Positions 1 to 11,535 of a stretch of DNA of 64,000 nucleotides are shown piece after piece. Source of the stretch: Saururus chinensis (Eukaryota; Streptophyta; Magnoliopsida; Piperales; Saururaceae); NCBI GenBank assembly GCA_035235625.1, contig CP141145.1:7130001-7194000 (forward strand), in the 5' to 3' direction. The notes under the pieces were generated by a model. The model was given only the letters and a program-made list of their open reading frames with translations. It was not told the DNA's origin and searched no databases. Numbering within the stretch: position 1 is the stretch's first letter; each line of letters opens with the position of its first letter. Made by a program: the position numbers and the translations under genes.

Positions 1-3000
1 AGAGCCTTTAGTCTTCGCTACGCCCTTACTAATCATCCACTTTGTCTTCATTACATTTTATGTTTCGTATCTCTTTCTAACCTTCAAGATATGGAAAAAT
101 GCAAGCATTCAATGCATGTAATAACACTTGACTATTTACATACATGTATATGTGTATGTATCCCATTTTATAACACTTAGATCAAGCACACATAACTAGA
201 AAATGATAATCATCATACTCTCTCCGTTCCATATTAATATATATTTTTTAAATTAAATATAATTATTAATGTAGGACATAGAGAATATTTATTTAAAAAA
301 TTATTAAAATTAGGCATGAGTTGGCATATGCAGTAACATGCAAATATAAGAAGAGACAACTCATTACAAATTTGTTTTTCTCAGAAATTTAGGTAGCAAT
401 GGTAAATTATTGATCTGTCCTTACTAGTGAATTCGAGAAAATTTGGAATTTTTTCCATATTGCTTGGCCGAAAATGGAAATATTCCATATTCCTTTGTTT
501 TTCGAATAAAATGCCAATAAACCCGGACTTACACGACAAAAAGAAAGTTTTGGATATAAATACCCCTAGGTCATGGTTTAGGGTTTTATATTGTGTAAAC
601 TTGTTACACGGTCACATTTATTCAAACGACTTTACAGACCGGTGATTTCGATAGTATGATTAGTAAGAAGCGAATACATAGTATGAGTTCAAGATTTCTG
701 ACCCATCCCACTGGTGATTCAAAAAAACTAGTCGATTTTCAAAGTTCAAGCAGTGAGTTGTGAAAAAACTTCGTAAAGTTTGTTTGTTTGTTTTTTTTTG
801 TTTTTTGTTTTTTGAAAGGCGATTTTAAAATTTCGGCCATGAAGTGAGGTTTCGTTTGAGTGTATATTGACGTGATCTGGGTAAAGTAGTGAACATTAGC
901 GAAAATCACTAGCCGATTGAGGGGTTAATTTGGCTCATATCAATTTTGTGGTAAGGCCTTTCTTTAGCTCTAAATTGTATGTTCACATAAACGATATTTG
1001 ATATATCGTGATATGAAACAAACGACGTAGTTACTATTTTTATCTCATCGGTAGATTATCGTGTTATCAAGTATACGATATGTAATCTAGTGTGTTATCG
1101 AGAATACGATATTCGATATAGATGTCTTCATATTGTGTATGCATAGCATACATAACGTGTTATTTATAACACAATATGTGCAAGAGGACATTCCATTGTT
1201 GTGCTATCGTGTATGAGAAGACATCATATTGTGTATTTGATAACATGATATATACATTTAGCATGTATTTGTACGCTAGTTACATAATTTAAATCAACAC
1301 GACTTTTTGATTTTGGTCACGACCTATTGTTGATATACATATATATAACATCTTTTACAGATGAAGAGCTACAAGAGTACAATCAAATGGTAGAATTAGC
1401 GAAGGCATCAAAAGAGAAGAAGAAGAGAATCTATGGGAGGAGACTGGGTCTTAGAACAAACTATTTCCCCGCTGGTCTTAAGACTATCAAAAGGCCTCGT
1501 TGAATGGGTTTTACCCAATATACGATTGCAAGCCAATAATTATCTCTAGTCCACTCTTAGACATTTTAATAGGTGAGTGCTGAGAAGACTCATAAGAAGT
1601 TTTCAACATTCGGGGTAAAATACTATCATTCGCAGTTGAAGAAGTTTCATTGATAACGGGTTTAAGTGCGAAAGACCTAAAAGTGAGTAAGCAAATGAAG
1701 ACTTACCTATTGACTTAAAGCTTAAATCTTGGAGCTTCCACTTCTATGCTAGCAACTGGGAAAGATCTCTCCATAGAGTTAGAGACGAGGGATGAAAAGG
1801 GAGCTGAGCGGCAAAGGGGCCTTTTTGTTGTGGTTAGAATGGGAACTGAGCCTCAAAGGGCCTGCTTAGCAGACGAAGCAGGGGACAAGATTGAATGCAC
1901 GAAGAGGAGAAAGTTGCCAACCATGAAATCAAACATACAAAGACTAGACTAGGCGGGGCAGGGGGAGCAAGGGTATAAGAGAGACAAAGAAGAGATGGTG
2001 TGGGGGGAACTAGGGTATAAGAGGCGTGATTTTGTCCATTTAAAGGTACAGAATCACCTTTAAATGATGATTTTGTCCTTTCAAAGGACGAAATGAGAAA
2101 AAAATTGAAAAAATCTTTGTAGGCACCAATGCCTAGTTGGCGCCTGCATGGTAAAAAGCAATATCATTTCAGTAAATATTTTTCTCTCTCCACCATTTTG
2201 GTAAAAACATTTAACATTATTTATATAAATTTTTTTATTCTCGGCTAAATATTAGAAAATCCATAAGTAATTATATACATTTTTTAAAAATCTAAATTTT
2301 TTAACTACAATGTGTTCATATCTATGTTGATTTTCTATAACTTTTACATAGTTTTCGGAGGCCTTTTGGGTGGGTTAAAAGTCTAAACTCTCCCACAGCT
2401 TTCAATCATTTTCACATTGTTGAGATGATCGATTATCATGATACAAAAAATTACTTTAGTAGTTCTAAGTAAAAAATTCATGAATTTTTTTTAGGTTTGT
2501 GTAATTTTTTATGATTTAATCCTCAAAGGTATATTTTTATATACTAAAAATGTGAATTTTAGTATAATTAAGGAACATTATGTGAATAATCCTATTTTAA
2601 TCCTTATTTGTTTATTCTTGATGATATGGAATTAGTGAGCATGATCACTCTCTCATATTTATATAGAGGTTGGTAATTAATGATTGTTATACTTGTATGT
2701 ATAAGTGTATATGGACATGAATAGATAGATATTTCATGATATATGTATTAGAAATTCGATTGATATATGTTGATGGGATAATCATGCATTATTTTATATC
2801 GTATAATTGATATGCTATTTTACCATTATTTATTTTATTTTTTAGTCTAATTTAAGAGTTAATATAACTTAGATAATTTGGAATTAATGTTAATTAGTTT
2901 AGCAAACACTTGTATGATGTTTTGAATTGAATTGGCCAACATTTGAAATGTTTATGCATAATATTTATTTGCAATCAATCGGTCTATATGCCCGATCAAT

Positions 3001-3590
3001 CGACTACAAAGGATTTCGAAAAACTCAGAATTAATGTTACTGACCCATTAGGCAGTTAGGGCGATTGATTGATTAAATGACAAGTTTCTTATTTTAAGCC
3101 GGTTTTGCATCTTTTCTAATTGGACTTTCTCCCATGACTCTTATACTTATATAAAGTCATATACAACTTGAAATTAAGAAATTTTAGTAAACTTTTTAAA
3201 ATCTCTAATTTATTTTCTTTTTAATTGTGTAAATTTGTTTGTTTGTTAGTTTGATTTAATTTTCTTGGGGTAATGAGTTAGATTATCTTAAGGTTTAATT
3301 TTATTTTAGTTTAGAGCATTAGTGTCAAGCTTGATTTGCCCAATTTCTACCTATTTAAAGGTATTTTTTTTTACTTTTTTTCTTAGTTGAAGGAGCAGGC
3401 CCCACTATGGGACTCATGTCTATGTGGGTTGACGTGTTACCTATTTTGGCTGCCAACTTTCTATTAATTTGTCTAAGTGGGTTTTGGTGTGATCAAATTT
3501 ATTTTTAAGTCAAGGGTGCACTTAAATGGTCACTTAGGGCCTTTCTACCTATTTTATAATCTAACAATTTAATTCTTAGCCTGTAAGCCT
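1..3590. other. AT-rich intergenic DNA, no gene recognised
   Basis: No sustained coding frame with recognisable domains is seen. A Stowaway-like end (ctctccgttccatattaat) lies near 218-240. Positions 960-1260 hold many short palindromic words around gatat/tatc and gtgttat/ataacac. Around 1935-2025 two short copies of gggtataagag occur. The stretch 2200-3590 is AT-rich and probably includes the 5' part of the LTR-like block that follows, whose start I could not find. Confidence 0.6.
1361..1503 (+). pseudogene. Possible tail of a CACTA (En/Spm-type) transposase or its partner protein
   Basis: After a good acceptor (tcttttacag) a frame runs 46 codons to TGA at 1501-1503. It reads as a charged helical stretch (EELQEYNQMVELAKASKEK) followed by KKKRIYGRRLGL. 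A basic run before [RK]-[IV]-Y-G is common near the C-terminus of plant En/Spm-type transposase proteins, which is the only reason for this call. No upstream exon was found. It could equally be a chance frame or the last exon of an unrelated host gene. Confidence 0.25.
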
Positions 3591-3910
3591 TACTATAAAA
3601 AAAACCCTAGTTGAGTTGATCATGATATGGAAGGGTTAAGTGAAGTCTGCTACCCTGACGAACTAGGGTTTCGGATCGGGCTCAACTTCAGTTTGATCAG
3701 AGGAGCACGGTATGTTTAAGTGCTTGTGTGGTATAACTGTACCACATATATTACTTAATTCAAACTTGAATTATATACACAACTAATGATAGCATTGTGA
3801 GTTTGAGACCTGAGGGTTCGACGGATTAAGTTCCGTGTTTGAGCTAGCCGATAATGAGTCAGCTGAGTATTTCTCATGTCTTGCCATGATGTTTATTTTG
3901 CGGGATGTTA

Positions 3911-4160
3911 TCTGTATGCTGTATAGAGCACCAGACGTTTGATGCTCTGTTGAGAGTGACATATGTTTTCGATTTGGTCTGTGTGCTGTATAAGCCCAAA
4001 CATTTGATGCTTTGTTGAGAGCGACATATATTTCTGATTTGGTCTGTGTGCTGTATAAGCTCAGGCTTTTGATGCTCTGTTGAGAGCGACATATGTTTTT
4101 GATTTGGTCTGTGTGTTGTATAAGCCTAGACGTTTGATGCTCTGTTGAGAGCGTTGTATG
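3911..4160. repeat. 65-bp minisatellite, about four copies
   Basis: The word tgagag(t/c)gacatat recurs at 3951, 4016 and 4081, and tgagagcg again at 4146, giving an exact 65-bp period. Each unit also carries tttggtctgtgtgctgtataagc and gtttgatgctctgt with a few substitutions. Since 65 is not a multiple of three, the open frames crossing it are artefacts. Confidence 0.9.
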
Positions 4161-4350
4161 ATTTCTGCCCAATAGTGGCATTGTATGATTCTACCAAATA
4201 GTGGTACTATATGATTCTGCCCAAGAGTGGCACTGACACTATAAGACTCATAATGGTAGGCAATTCTATGGCACTATAAGACCCATTATGGTGGGCAATT
4301 CTATGACACTATAAGACCCATTATGGTAGGCAACTGTATGACCCCTTATG
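4161..4350. repeat. Short tandem repeats (about 28 and 47 bp)
   Basis: Units of ttgtatgattctaccaaatagtgg are followed by about three units of actataagacccattatggt plus gggcaattctatg. This is a direct continuation of the minisatellite inside the same LTR-like block. Confidence 0.75.
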
Positions 4351-4559
4351 TGTGAGTATTTATGTTTGCGCGCTTAGGTAAGTAGTATCACAGACCTGCT
4401 CTTGTTTGTTTGATCCTGTGCCCCATAAGCATTGATGTTTCTTACCTTCAGAAAAGTCCATGACGTCTAGTCACTCCTCGAAGGTTAAGCTGATGCCCTA
4501 GTGATATTCTTTTCCATTTCGACGTTGGAGCTTATTAGTTGTAATGAGCTTCAGTGATC

Positions 4560-5020
4560 GATAGTATGTGTACGATTATGAGTATGAGTACGACTATAAG
4601 AGTATCAGTATGAGCATAGACTATAAGAGTATGAGTATGAGCACAACTGTAAGAGTATGAGCACGACTGTATGAGTATGTGTGTTTTTGAGTAAGCGTAT
4701 GAGTATGAACACGATTGTAAGAGTGTGAGTAGGAGTACGATTGTAAGACTATGGTTTTCTAAGTAAGACAATAAGTGTATGATTTTGAGTAAGACTGTAC
4801 GAGTAAGGTCGTACGAGTAAGGTCGTACAAGTATGTGTAAGTTATATAAGTAAACATATGATTGTACGAGTAAGGTCGAACAAGTATGTGTAAGCTGTAT
4901 GAGTAAGCGTATGACTATACGAGTAAGGTCATATGAGTATAAGTAAGTATAAGATTGTACGAGTAAGGTCATACAAGTATGTGTAAGTTGTTTGAGCAAG
5001 CGTATAATGGTGCGAGTAAG
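4560..5020. repeat. Degenerate tandem array of gtatgagtaag / tgtacgagtaaggtc words
   Basis: Low-complexity array dominated by gtatgagtatgag and later by tgtacgagtaaggtcgtac plus aagtatgtgtaag units of roughly 55-65 bp. The minus-strand open frame through it is explained by the repeat and is not a gene. Confidence 0.75.
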
Positions 5021-6157
5021 TTTGTAAGACCCTGAATAAGGGTGTTTGTGTAAGTTTGATTCGATGGTTTGTTTGACATATTTGTATGCGTATGAACATG
5101 ATTATGATATGCCTATTTGTTCATGTTTGAGTTGCATGAACGCATCTATGTATGGATTTATTGAGTTCACTGTTTAGAACTCCCCTACTGGGTATTTTCC
5201 TACTGAGTATGAAAATACTCATTACCCTATATTTTAGCCCCATTGTTCGGGAGGTTTTTACAAGTTTGTGTCACAGAGTTCCTGGAGATGGATGCTCGTT
5301 TCCACGGTGGATTGATTCTCTTGTACTCAAATATATACTTGACTTACTACGAGTATTTTTGTGCCATGATTTGATGTATTGGGCGAGACGAGAATTAAGA
5401 TGTTTATATATTCTGTACTTTCATTTCAATTAGGCTGTGGACTTTTATGAGACTTGTACTCAAGGATGCTTGAGAGTGATTTGCATTTAAAGTCTATGAT
5501 TATAGTAATTTATTCGTACGTTTGCTTTTGAGTAGCGCTTGCGGATGTTTGGTTTAGCCATATGATGTTTGTTTGAATGAGTAACAATTTGGATGGGAAA
5601 AATTGATGTATTATGTTTTAAATTATAAAACTGTTTTCACAGGTTTCATATTCGTCATTTTTTCTAATTTATAGTAGTTATATTGCAAAATTTTTTTATG
5701 AATTTTGAGGAAAATATATGAAAAATCTTGGGTGCTACATTTTTCAATTGAAATAATTTTATAGTTAATCTTCAAAAACCAAATGGAGTTATTAATTTGG
5801 GATAGAAGGAGTATATTAGTCTTTGTGTCTCCAATATTTTTATTTTTATAAAATATATATATCAGATATATAAATTATACATCCATTACAATTTAACAAT
5901 GATATATATCATGAAAAAATTCCATATAAGTTTAGGCTCACGTACATCAGCATGAGTTAAGACATCATGGGCCATCAAATAGAGATCTGAGGGCGCAAGA
6001 AGACATAAACTAATCTGACTCTTGAGTTATGTGTATTGTTGGATCATTATATGAGGATGCATGACATCGAGGCTTACGCAGTTGTGAGTGAGCCTTGGCT
6101 TATATAAATGGGTCTCATATAAATGATACAGGGTATTAATACATATTTCATTCATCA

Positions 6158-6217
6158 TAGATTAATAGCTCCATTTGATTTTTCAAAATGAATTAATCAA
6201 ATGGAGCTACTAATCTA
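6158..6217. repeat. Small foldback (Stowaway-like MITE)
   Basis: Arms tagattaatagctccatttg (6158-6177) and caaatggagctactaatcta (6198-6217) are near-perfect inverted repeats around a short loop, followed by gaatggagggagta, a Stowaway-type terminal word. A half copy with the same words (ccaaatggagttattaattt...gaaggagta) lies at about 5780-5815. Confidence 0.6.
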
Positions 6218-6330
6218 GAATGGAGGGAGTATGTCATAAATATATATTTAAATTAATAATTATGTTTATATAAAATATGTATATACATGTATTATTTATT
6301 ATATATATATATTTTATATATAAATTTTAA

Positions 6331-6510
6331 ATTATATTCGAGTTCGAGCTGAGTAGCATCGAGTTTGAGTTTTATTCGAGCCGAGTCGAGTAGGGGTCTG
6401 CTCAAACTCGGCTCGAGCCTATTTGAGCTCGAATCGAGTTTGAGCTGAGCCCGATTCGAGTCGAGCCTAATTCGAGCCGAGCTGAGCTAGGCTTGCTCAA
6501 CGAGCTAGCT
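6331..6510. repeat. Degenerate gagctcgag / ttcgagccgag repeat cluster
   Basis: Some 180 bp made of shuffled copies of gagctcg, tcgagccgag and gagtcgag on both strands. Such clusters are typical of subterminal regions of non-autonomous hAT-type elements in plants, but no terminal repeat or target duplication could be delimited here. The rest of 5745-6815 is AT-rich with nothing recognised. Confidence 0.5.
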
Positions 6511-7242
6511 GGGCTCGTTAATAGTCCTACCTCCAAAAAACAAGAAAAAAACTTTATATGCGATATTACTACTGCTTCCTCTCTACCGAGAGAGCAACAA
6601 CGAATTTGTGTGATGTGTTACCTAACTTTATATTTAACTAATATAGAGGAAAATGGATCAGTTGACTACGGTTGAACCTAATCAACCTGGCTTGGCAACC
6701 AAACCGGGCTAGTTGCCAGGCTGGTTTTTAAAACATTGGTCAACACAGACACAGCTGAAAACCAGATGAGTTAGATTCGATCCATATGGGACTTCTCCTG
6801 GTAAATAATTCTATAACAAGTGTTGGACTATGTTATGGGCTTGACCCATGTTGGTCATTTTTGACCAGCTGTGGTGAGCTGGTTTGGTTCCAAGGGTCTA
6901 AGTACGTGGGGGTGGCCCATGACCTCTTACATGTGTCACATTGGTTTGGTGGGCCCGAGTCGCGCACACACTCACTATATATATATATATATATATATAA
7001 TACGTGAGTACGCATGCATACACCATGTGGGCCCTCACATGCGTGTTTGACCTAGTGTGGGTTCCGCTTGAATGTTCTAGGGGTTGGCGCCCCATGGACA
7101 TGGCTATGAGGGGCGTGCATGGCCTCCATGGGTTCATGGATGTGAGCCCATATACTTAAATAAAACACTGCTAGAGAAACCTGTTCGGAAGAGTCTTGTT
7201 GGGCCTTAAGCCCAAGCCCAACTATGAGAGGGTTTCCCTAAG

Positions 7243-7250
7243 TATAAAAG
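7243..7250 (+). promoter_or_regulatory. TATA box of the solo LTR
   Basis: tataaaag followed by ggggcttcaagcccc and a pyrimidine-rich stretch; placed mid-LTR as expected for the U3/R border. Confidence 0.6.
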
Positions 7251-7420
7251 GGGGCTTCAAGCCCCCTCTCCCACACTCATGTGCCTCCCCCCCCCCCCCC
7301 CCTCTCTCTCTCTCCCTTCTCTTCTCCTTGGTGTGAGAGACCAGCCCCCTCTCTCTAGCTTGTGCTCTCTCCCTCTCTCACCCATAGCATTGGCCGTGAC
7401 TCCCCTTGCATTATTTTGAG

Positions 7421-8117
7421 CATGGAAATCCGACCGATATGTATCCGTATCAGTCAACACAGATATGGTACAGGGGGTGGTACGCCCCCATAGAATTTTT
7501 GATATGTATCGGCCATATCGTATCAATACGGCCTATACGTATCGATACTCAAATATTTTATTAATTTTTTTCTTAGAAACAAAAATATAATTCGTATTCA
7601 ACCTCTTTGAAGGTTTAAACATGATGGTGTTCTTATTATATTAAAAATATTTTAAAAAAATTTATAAGAGATCAATATAGGTGGGTCTGTATAATTTACA
7701 TAATTATTTTTTAAAATATAGTGTTCAACAAGTATACATTTACTTAAACATCTAACGTATGAGTTTCTCCATTATATTCATGTGACTCATATTAAATATC
7801 TTATTTAGTTCAAAAATAAACTAATTTTAGAGCACTTAATATGGGACGGAGGGAATAATAGTTTGTACAAGACGGAGGGAGTAAAGTGTATAGTTCTAAA
7901 ATGAACTAATTTTAGTGCACTCATATTAGTTGATAGAACCTTCTATTGTCTTATTATGATCTAAATGAAGTATTATAACGATATATTATTATTTTAAATA
8001 TTTTTTATGTATATTTAAGGGTTTACAACCGTTTCGGCAGGTAGCAAACATATCATCGACACATACCCGTATTCATAATCATCAATACTGTCATCGGTAT
8101 CAATACTGCCTTCCATG
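7421..8117. mobile_element. Non-autonomous hAT-type element, family copy 1
   Basis: It begins catggaaatc and ends gccttccatg, with inner repeats of gtatcgatac type near both ends. The flanks attttgag (7413-7420) and gtattgag (8118-8125) match 6 of 8, fitting an aged 8-bp target duplication. It is clearly related along its length to the element at 50,976-51,704. Shared inner sequences are the cctgtttcggc region, ataaactaattttag, and the gagatcaatat(a/g)gg(t) stretch. No transposase frame is present. Confidence 0.75.
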
Positions 8118-8588
8118 GTATTGAGCTGCTGCCCATCTCTCTAGCGTGGTGATCTAGAGAGGAACAACCACTCACTATTGGTATACCTAGGGGTGGGTGC
8201 AATGAAGACAAATGTCACGCCAACAGGATGATTGATTTGAGGTGATCTCTTCCATCCCATGCTCTAGGGTTTGTTGTGATCTAATTCAAATAGTCTTCAA
8301 AGAGGTAATCAACATCCCCTCTTGTTTAATCGAATTGGGATTGATAAAGGGTGGTGCTTTATTTGTTGTGAGTGATTTGGTCATGTCTTTGGGGCTTAGC
8401 CCCTAAAGGTAGTACGTATTTAACCTTAATTTAAGTATTGATTCATCTAAGGTAGATTTATTGCTTATATGTATGTATGCTCTTAATTACATGTAAATCT
8501 TGATTTTGAGGGATTAAATAACTAATTTTTCGTGCCTCCACCATAAGGGCTCACCTCAAGGTTTCCACTTACGTCACCCAACAACAAG

Positions 8589-8992
8589 AACAATCAATTG
8601 ATGTGCTTTGTTTGACCACCAGTTAGCTAGCATTTTCATTTATAGTTCACTATGCAATTTGTTCATTTATAAGGATGGGAAACGTTGGTTCATTTGGGTG
8701 AATATGTTTTGCAGGTGGTGGTGAGGATTGGTTCTGGGAGAATGTTATGCTACTTCACACGTAGTTAATGTGTTGGTTTTGTAGTTCATTGGCAAATGTA
8801 GCCTCCGATTAAAAGGCACAACGGAATGCTGTAGGGCTGCCCTTATGTTTTGTAGTTCAAGGGTTTAATAGATTGCTATAAGGTTTATTTCTTGTACTGT
8901 GGATTGTGGATTGAGGCTCCTAGCTCAGTATTGCCTTGGGGCATTTTGGATTTGGCTATATGGGAGACTGAGGGTTACAAAAGCAGGAAGGC
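8589..8992. other. Intergenic, nothing recognised
   Basis: About 400 bp of ordinary sequence between the solo LTR and the chromovirus; no frame, repeat or motif worth naming. Confidence 0.5.
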
Positions 8993-8996
8993 GTGG

Positions 8997-9962
8997 TGTT
9001 ACGGACCTGGTCCAAACACCTTTGTAAATACATTATAAATACTTTTAATGTCTTTCTTTATGTTTTTATGTATTTTCCTTTACTTTTATGTAACCATGCC
9101 CGTAGAGCCACTTTGGCTGCCACTCTAACAATATCCGAAAAATCCCTTATGCTATAGGGGGAGGGTAGTGTTTGTGTGGTTGGCTCATGCGTTTTGCACC
9201 CATTGCTTTGTAAACGTGTTGATAGTGAATGCAATCCATTTTCATGCTTGTGTTCATTTGTTTCTTTGCAATGTGTCACTCCCTTTCCCCCTACCTCTTG
9301 CTTTGCAAGGCCCTTCGCACGTGAACTGCACAACGCCTTCCTAAGCAAGAACTCTTGTCGCATTCGATAGGCTTACTTGCCGGCGGAAAGCCTTGCAAGT
9401 GCCGCACGGTAACATTTCCATTAGGGGTGTAAACGGATGGACGCAGACGCGGACAAGGCATGTTTGCAGCCGTCCGTTTTTATACAGACCAAGTGCTTGT
9501 CTGTTCGTATTTGTCCATGACGGACACGGACAAAAACGGACAGACACGGACGGAATGAAGGTGAAAGTCTTTTGTTCTTAAATTAAGGGTGGTTAGTAAA
9601 AAATTAATTAAAAAATAAGTTATAATAATAGTAAAATAGTCTAATCTAAAAAATAAATAAATAATGATGTTATAAAAGACATGTGAGAGTATAATATGTA
9701 TTTTTTACAATCTTATTGTGAAGATTAACTATGTGACATAGGTTAGTAATTTAGTATAAAATAAAAATAAAAATAATAAAATATATAGTTGGCAGACACG
9801 GACGGCTGCGGACACGGCTAACCCTTGTCCATGTCCGTCCGTATTTAGGACGGACAAAAATCAATGTTGTCCATTTTAGTGCGGACGGACGCGGACGCGG
9901 ACGGACACCGGACAAATGGATGCCGTTTACACCCCTAATTTCCATCGAGTAGGGCTGTGACA
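8997..9962 (+). repeat. 5' LTR of the chromovirus (with hAT insertion)
   Basis: Runs from about tgttacggacctgg (8997) to gctgtgaca (9962). It aligns base by base with the 3' LTR except for the inserted hAT element at 9422-9937. True LTR length is about 440-450 bp. The first six bases are not matched in the 3' copy, so the exact start is approximate. Confidence 0.85.
9422..9937. mobile_element. Non-autonomous hAT-type element inside the 5' LTR
   Basis: Termini taggggtgtaaacgg and ccgtttacaccccta are perfect inverted repeats. The 8-bp target duplication atttccat is perfect at 9414-9421 and 9938-9945. The 3' LTR, without the insertion, shows the empty site (ctttccatcgag). Subterminal regions are rich in ggacgcggac / gtccgt words, and the centre is AT-rich with no transposase. 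The TIR and 8-bp TSD fit the hAT superfamily. Confidence 0.92.
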
Positions 9963-9964
9963 GT

Positions 9965-9977
9965 TGGTATTAGAGCC
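9965..9977 (+). other. Primer-binding site (initiator Met tRNA)
   Basis: tggtattagagcc starts three bases after the LTR end. It differs from the usual plant tggtatcagagcc by one base and would pair with the 3' end of tRNA-iMet. Confidence 0.85.
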
Positions 9978-10023
9978 AAGTTAGGCGTTCCCCCCCTTTC
10001 GTTTCATTCAAATTTCGAAAGGG

Positions 10024-11097
10024 ATGCTGCAGTCAGTGGTTGAGGCAAGCGGGGTGGAGAAACCTGCCCCCATACTGACGAAGTCGTTGAAAACGTTTTT
10101 GCGTGTGGAAACTGTGGAGGAACAAACAACGTCCCTTGCAACCAGATTCAACCTGTTGGATGATAGGGTTCACTCCCTAGAAACATGGGAGCAAAGGAAC
10201 CACTATTTGAGCTTGGAGAATCGCGAGCTGATCAATGAGCTTTGTGATGATGTATAAGTGACAGTGGCTTCCTTACAGGAAGAGATTCGTGGCTTGGCAG
10301 CCTAGATGTTGCTCCTAATGCGCAATGCTGCTCGCCAAGAACCACTTGCTGCGATGGGTGGACAAAGACGCTCAAAAGTGTCAAAGCCCACTCCATACAG
10401 TGGGGCAAGGGATGCTAAACAACTCAAAAACTTTTTGTTCGATATGGAGCAATACCTTCAGGTTGTCAACCCAGAGACTGAAGAGGCAAAAGTGGCTATG
10501 GTCACGATGTATTTGTCTGACGATGCCAAGTTGTGGTAGAGGACTAAGTATGATGAGATGACGAGAGGTCTAGTCTGGATCGAGACATGGGAGGAGCTGA
10601 AGAGTCAACTCAAGACTCAATTTCTTCCTGAAAATGTTGAGTTCATTGCTCGAAGAAACCTTAGACATCTCCAACAAACTGGAATTGTCCGGGAATATGT
10701 TAAGCAATTTTCCACTCTCATGTTGGATATTCGTGACATGTCCAAGAAGGACAAGCTATTTTTCTTTTTGGAAGGGCTCAAGCCGTGGGTTCAGACAGAA
10801 CTAAACAGGAGGGGTGTAAGAGATTTGACCACTGCCGTTATAGAAGCAGAGCGCCTTACCGACTATACTAATGAGGGCGGCTTAAAGAAGAACACTACCA
10901 ACCAGCGGGATAACCGATATGGCCAGAAAGACCAAGGGTCATTCATCGGGAGCCAGGATAAAGGCAAGGGCAAGATGGGCGAGCATAAACCTTTTTATAG
11001 GAGCGAGGGACAAAGGATAGACAACACAACGTTTCAACCTTGTAGGTTTAACTATTTCCTTTGTCACGGTTTGCACCATGTTCGAGATTGCCCGTAG
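10024..11097 (+). pseudogene. gag (capsid/nucleocapsid), broken
   Basis: Encodes the structural gag polyprotein. The capsid part is recognisable from YSGARDAKQLKNFLFDMEQY, through ETWEELKSQLKTQFLP, to VREYVKQFSTLMLDI. In-frame stops occur at 10,255 (TAA), 10,303 (TAG), 10,537 (TAG, where gypsy gag normally reads LWW) and 11,095 (TAG). The nucleocapsid zinc knuckle near 11,041-11,094 has its first cysteine replaced by tyrosine (codon 11,053-11,055) while the later C, H and C are kept. The ATG at 10,024 lies 47 bp after the PBS. Confidence 0.8.
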
Positions 11098-11256
11098 AAA
11101 AAAGAACTTAATGCCCTCTACGCCCGACTATCACATTCCGAAACTGCCAAGGAAGGGACCTCTAGTGACAAAGAGGCATAACCAAAAATGGGGGCATTAC
11201 GATTACTCAATTCACTCAAGGGATAGGATGTAACAAAACCCTCTCAGGCTAAGGGC

Positions 11257-11535
11257 TTGATGTATATTGGAATTCGTGTAAATGGAGTCCCAATTCAAGC
11301 CATGGTTGACACTAGAGCTACTCACACCTTTGTTTCCAACAGCGAGATCAAGCCCCTTGGGTTACAGTTGGTAAAAGACTCCAGCCGGATGAAGGCTGTG
11401 AACTCCAAAGCTCACCCTATTACCGGGGTAGCCAAGGATGTTCCCATTACAATCGGAAGTTGGTCTAGGACAATTAATCTTATGGTTGTTCGCTTGGATG
11501 ATTTTCAGGTTATCCTTGGCATGGACTTTCTATGA
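11257..11535 (+). pseudogene. Retroviral-type aspartic protease, inactivated
   Basis: Frame begins with VNGVPIQAMVDTRATHTFVS and ends with VILGMDFL and a stop at 11,533. The catalytic D-[ST]-G-A motif reads DTRA, with glycine replaced by arginine (codon 11,314-11,316), expected to kill activity. The second conserved patch, ILGMDFL, is intact. The frame is separated from gag by stops around 11,095-11,180 and from RT by a frame change. Confidence 0.8.

Larger units (their letters stand above)
3591..5744 (+). mobile_element. Long LTR-like block (solo LTR remnant), 5' limit not found
   Basis: The block begins, as far as can be seen, with a TATA-like box (ttactataaaaaaaa near 3591-3604). It continues through tandem repeats and a ctactgagtat...atactcattaccct motif (5199-5235), and ends in tgctaca at 5744, an LTR-type CA end. 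The last 430 bp match, in inverted orientation, the 652-bp element at 16,548-17,199. No primer-binding site follows 5744, so this looks like a solo or truncated LTR. The plus orientation is inferred from the motif shared with a TSD-proven solo LTR at 26-28 kb; the opposite orientation is not excluded. Confidence 0.5.
6821..8583 (+). mobile_element. Solo LTR (Copia-like), split by a hAT element
   Basis: The termini are perfect 6-bp inverted ends TGTTGG (6821) and CCAACA (8583). They are flanked by a perfect 5-bp target duplication acaag at 6816-6820 and 8584-8588. A TATA box (tataaaag, 7243-7250) followed by a C/CT-rich leader fits an LTR promoter. The (TA)n run 6976-7000 and C16 run 7287-7302 are microsatellites within it. 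Subtracting the hAT insertion leaves about 1.06 kb. There is no PBS or coding sequence, so it arose by LTR-LTR recombination. Copia assignment rests on length and termini only. Confidence 0.85.

Noticed and set aside
960..1270. Dense palindromic gatatatc / gtgttat words
   Set aside because: No regular period and no array structure; not a CRISPR or satellite, probably AT-rich low complexity.
3783..4999. Minus-strand open frames of 132 and 154 residues
   Set aside because: They read through minisatellites (65-bp and gtatgag-type repeats); residue repeats follow the DNA repeats and no domain is present.
7257..7526. Minus-strand 89-residue frame with a Gly/Arg/Glu-rich end
   Set aside because: Crosses the border of the hAT element and the poly-C/CT run of the LTR, so it is a composite artefact.
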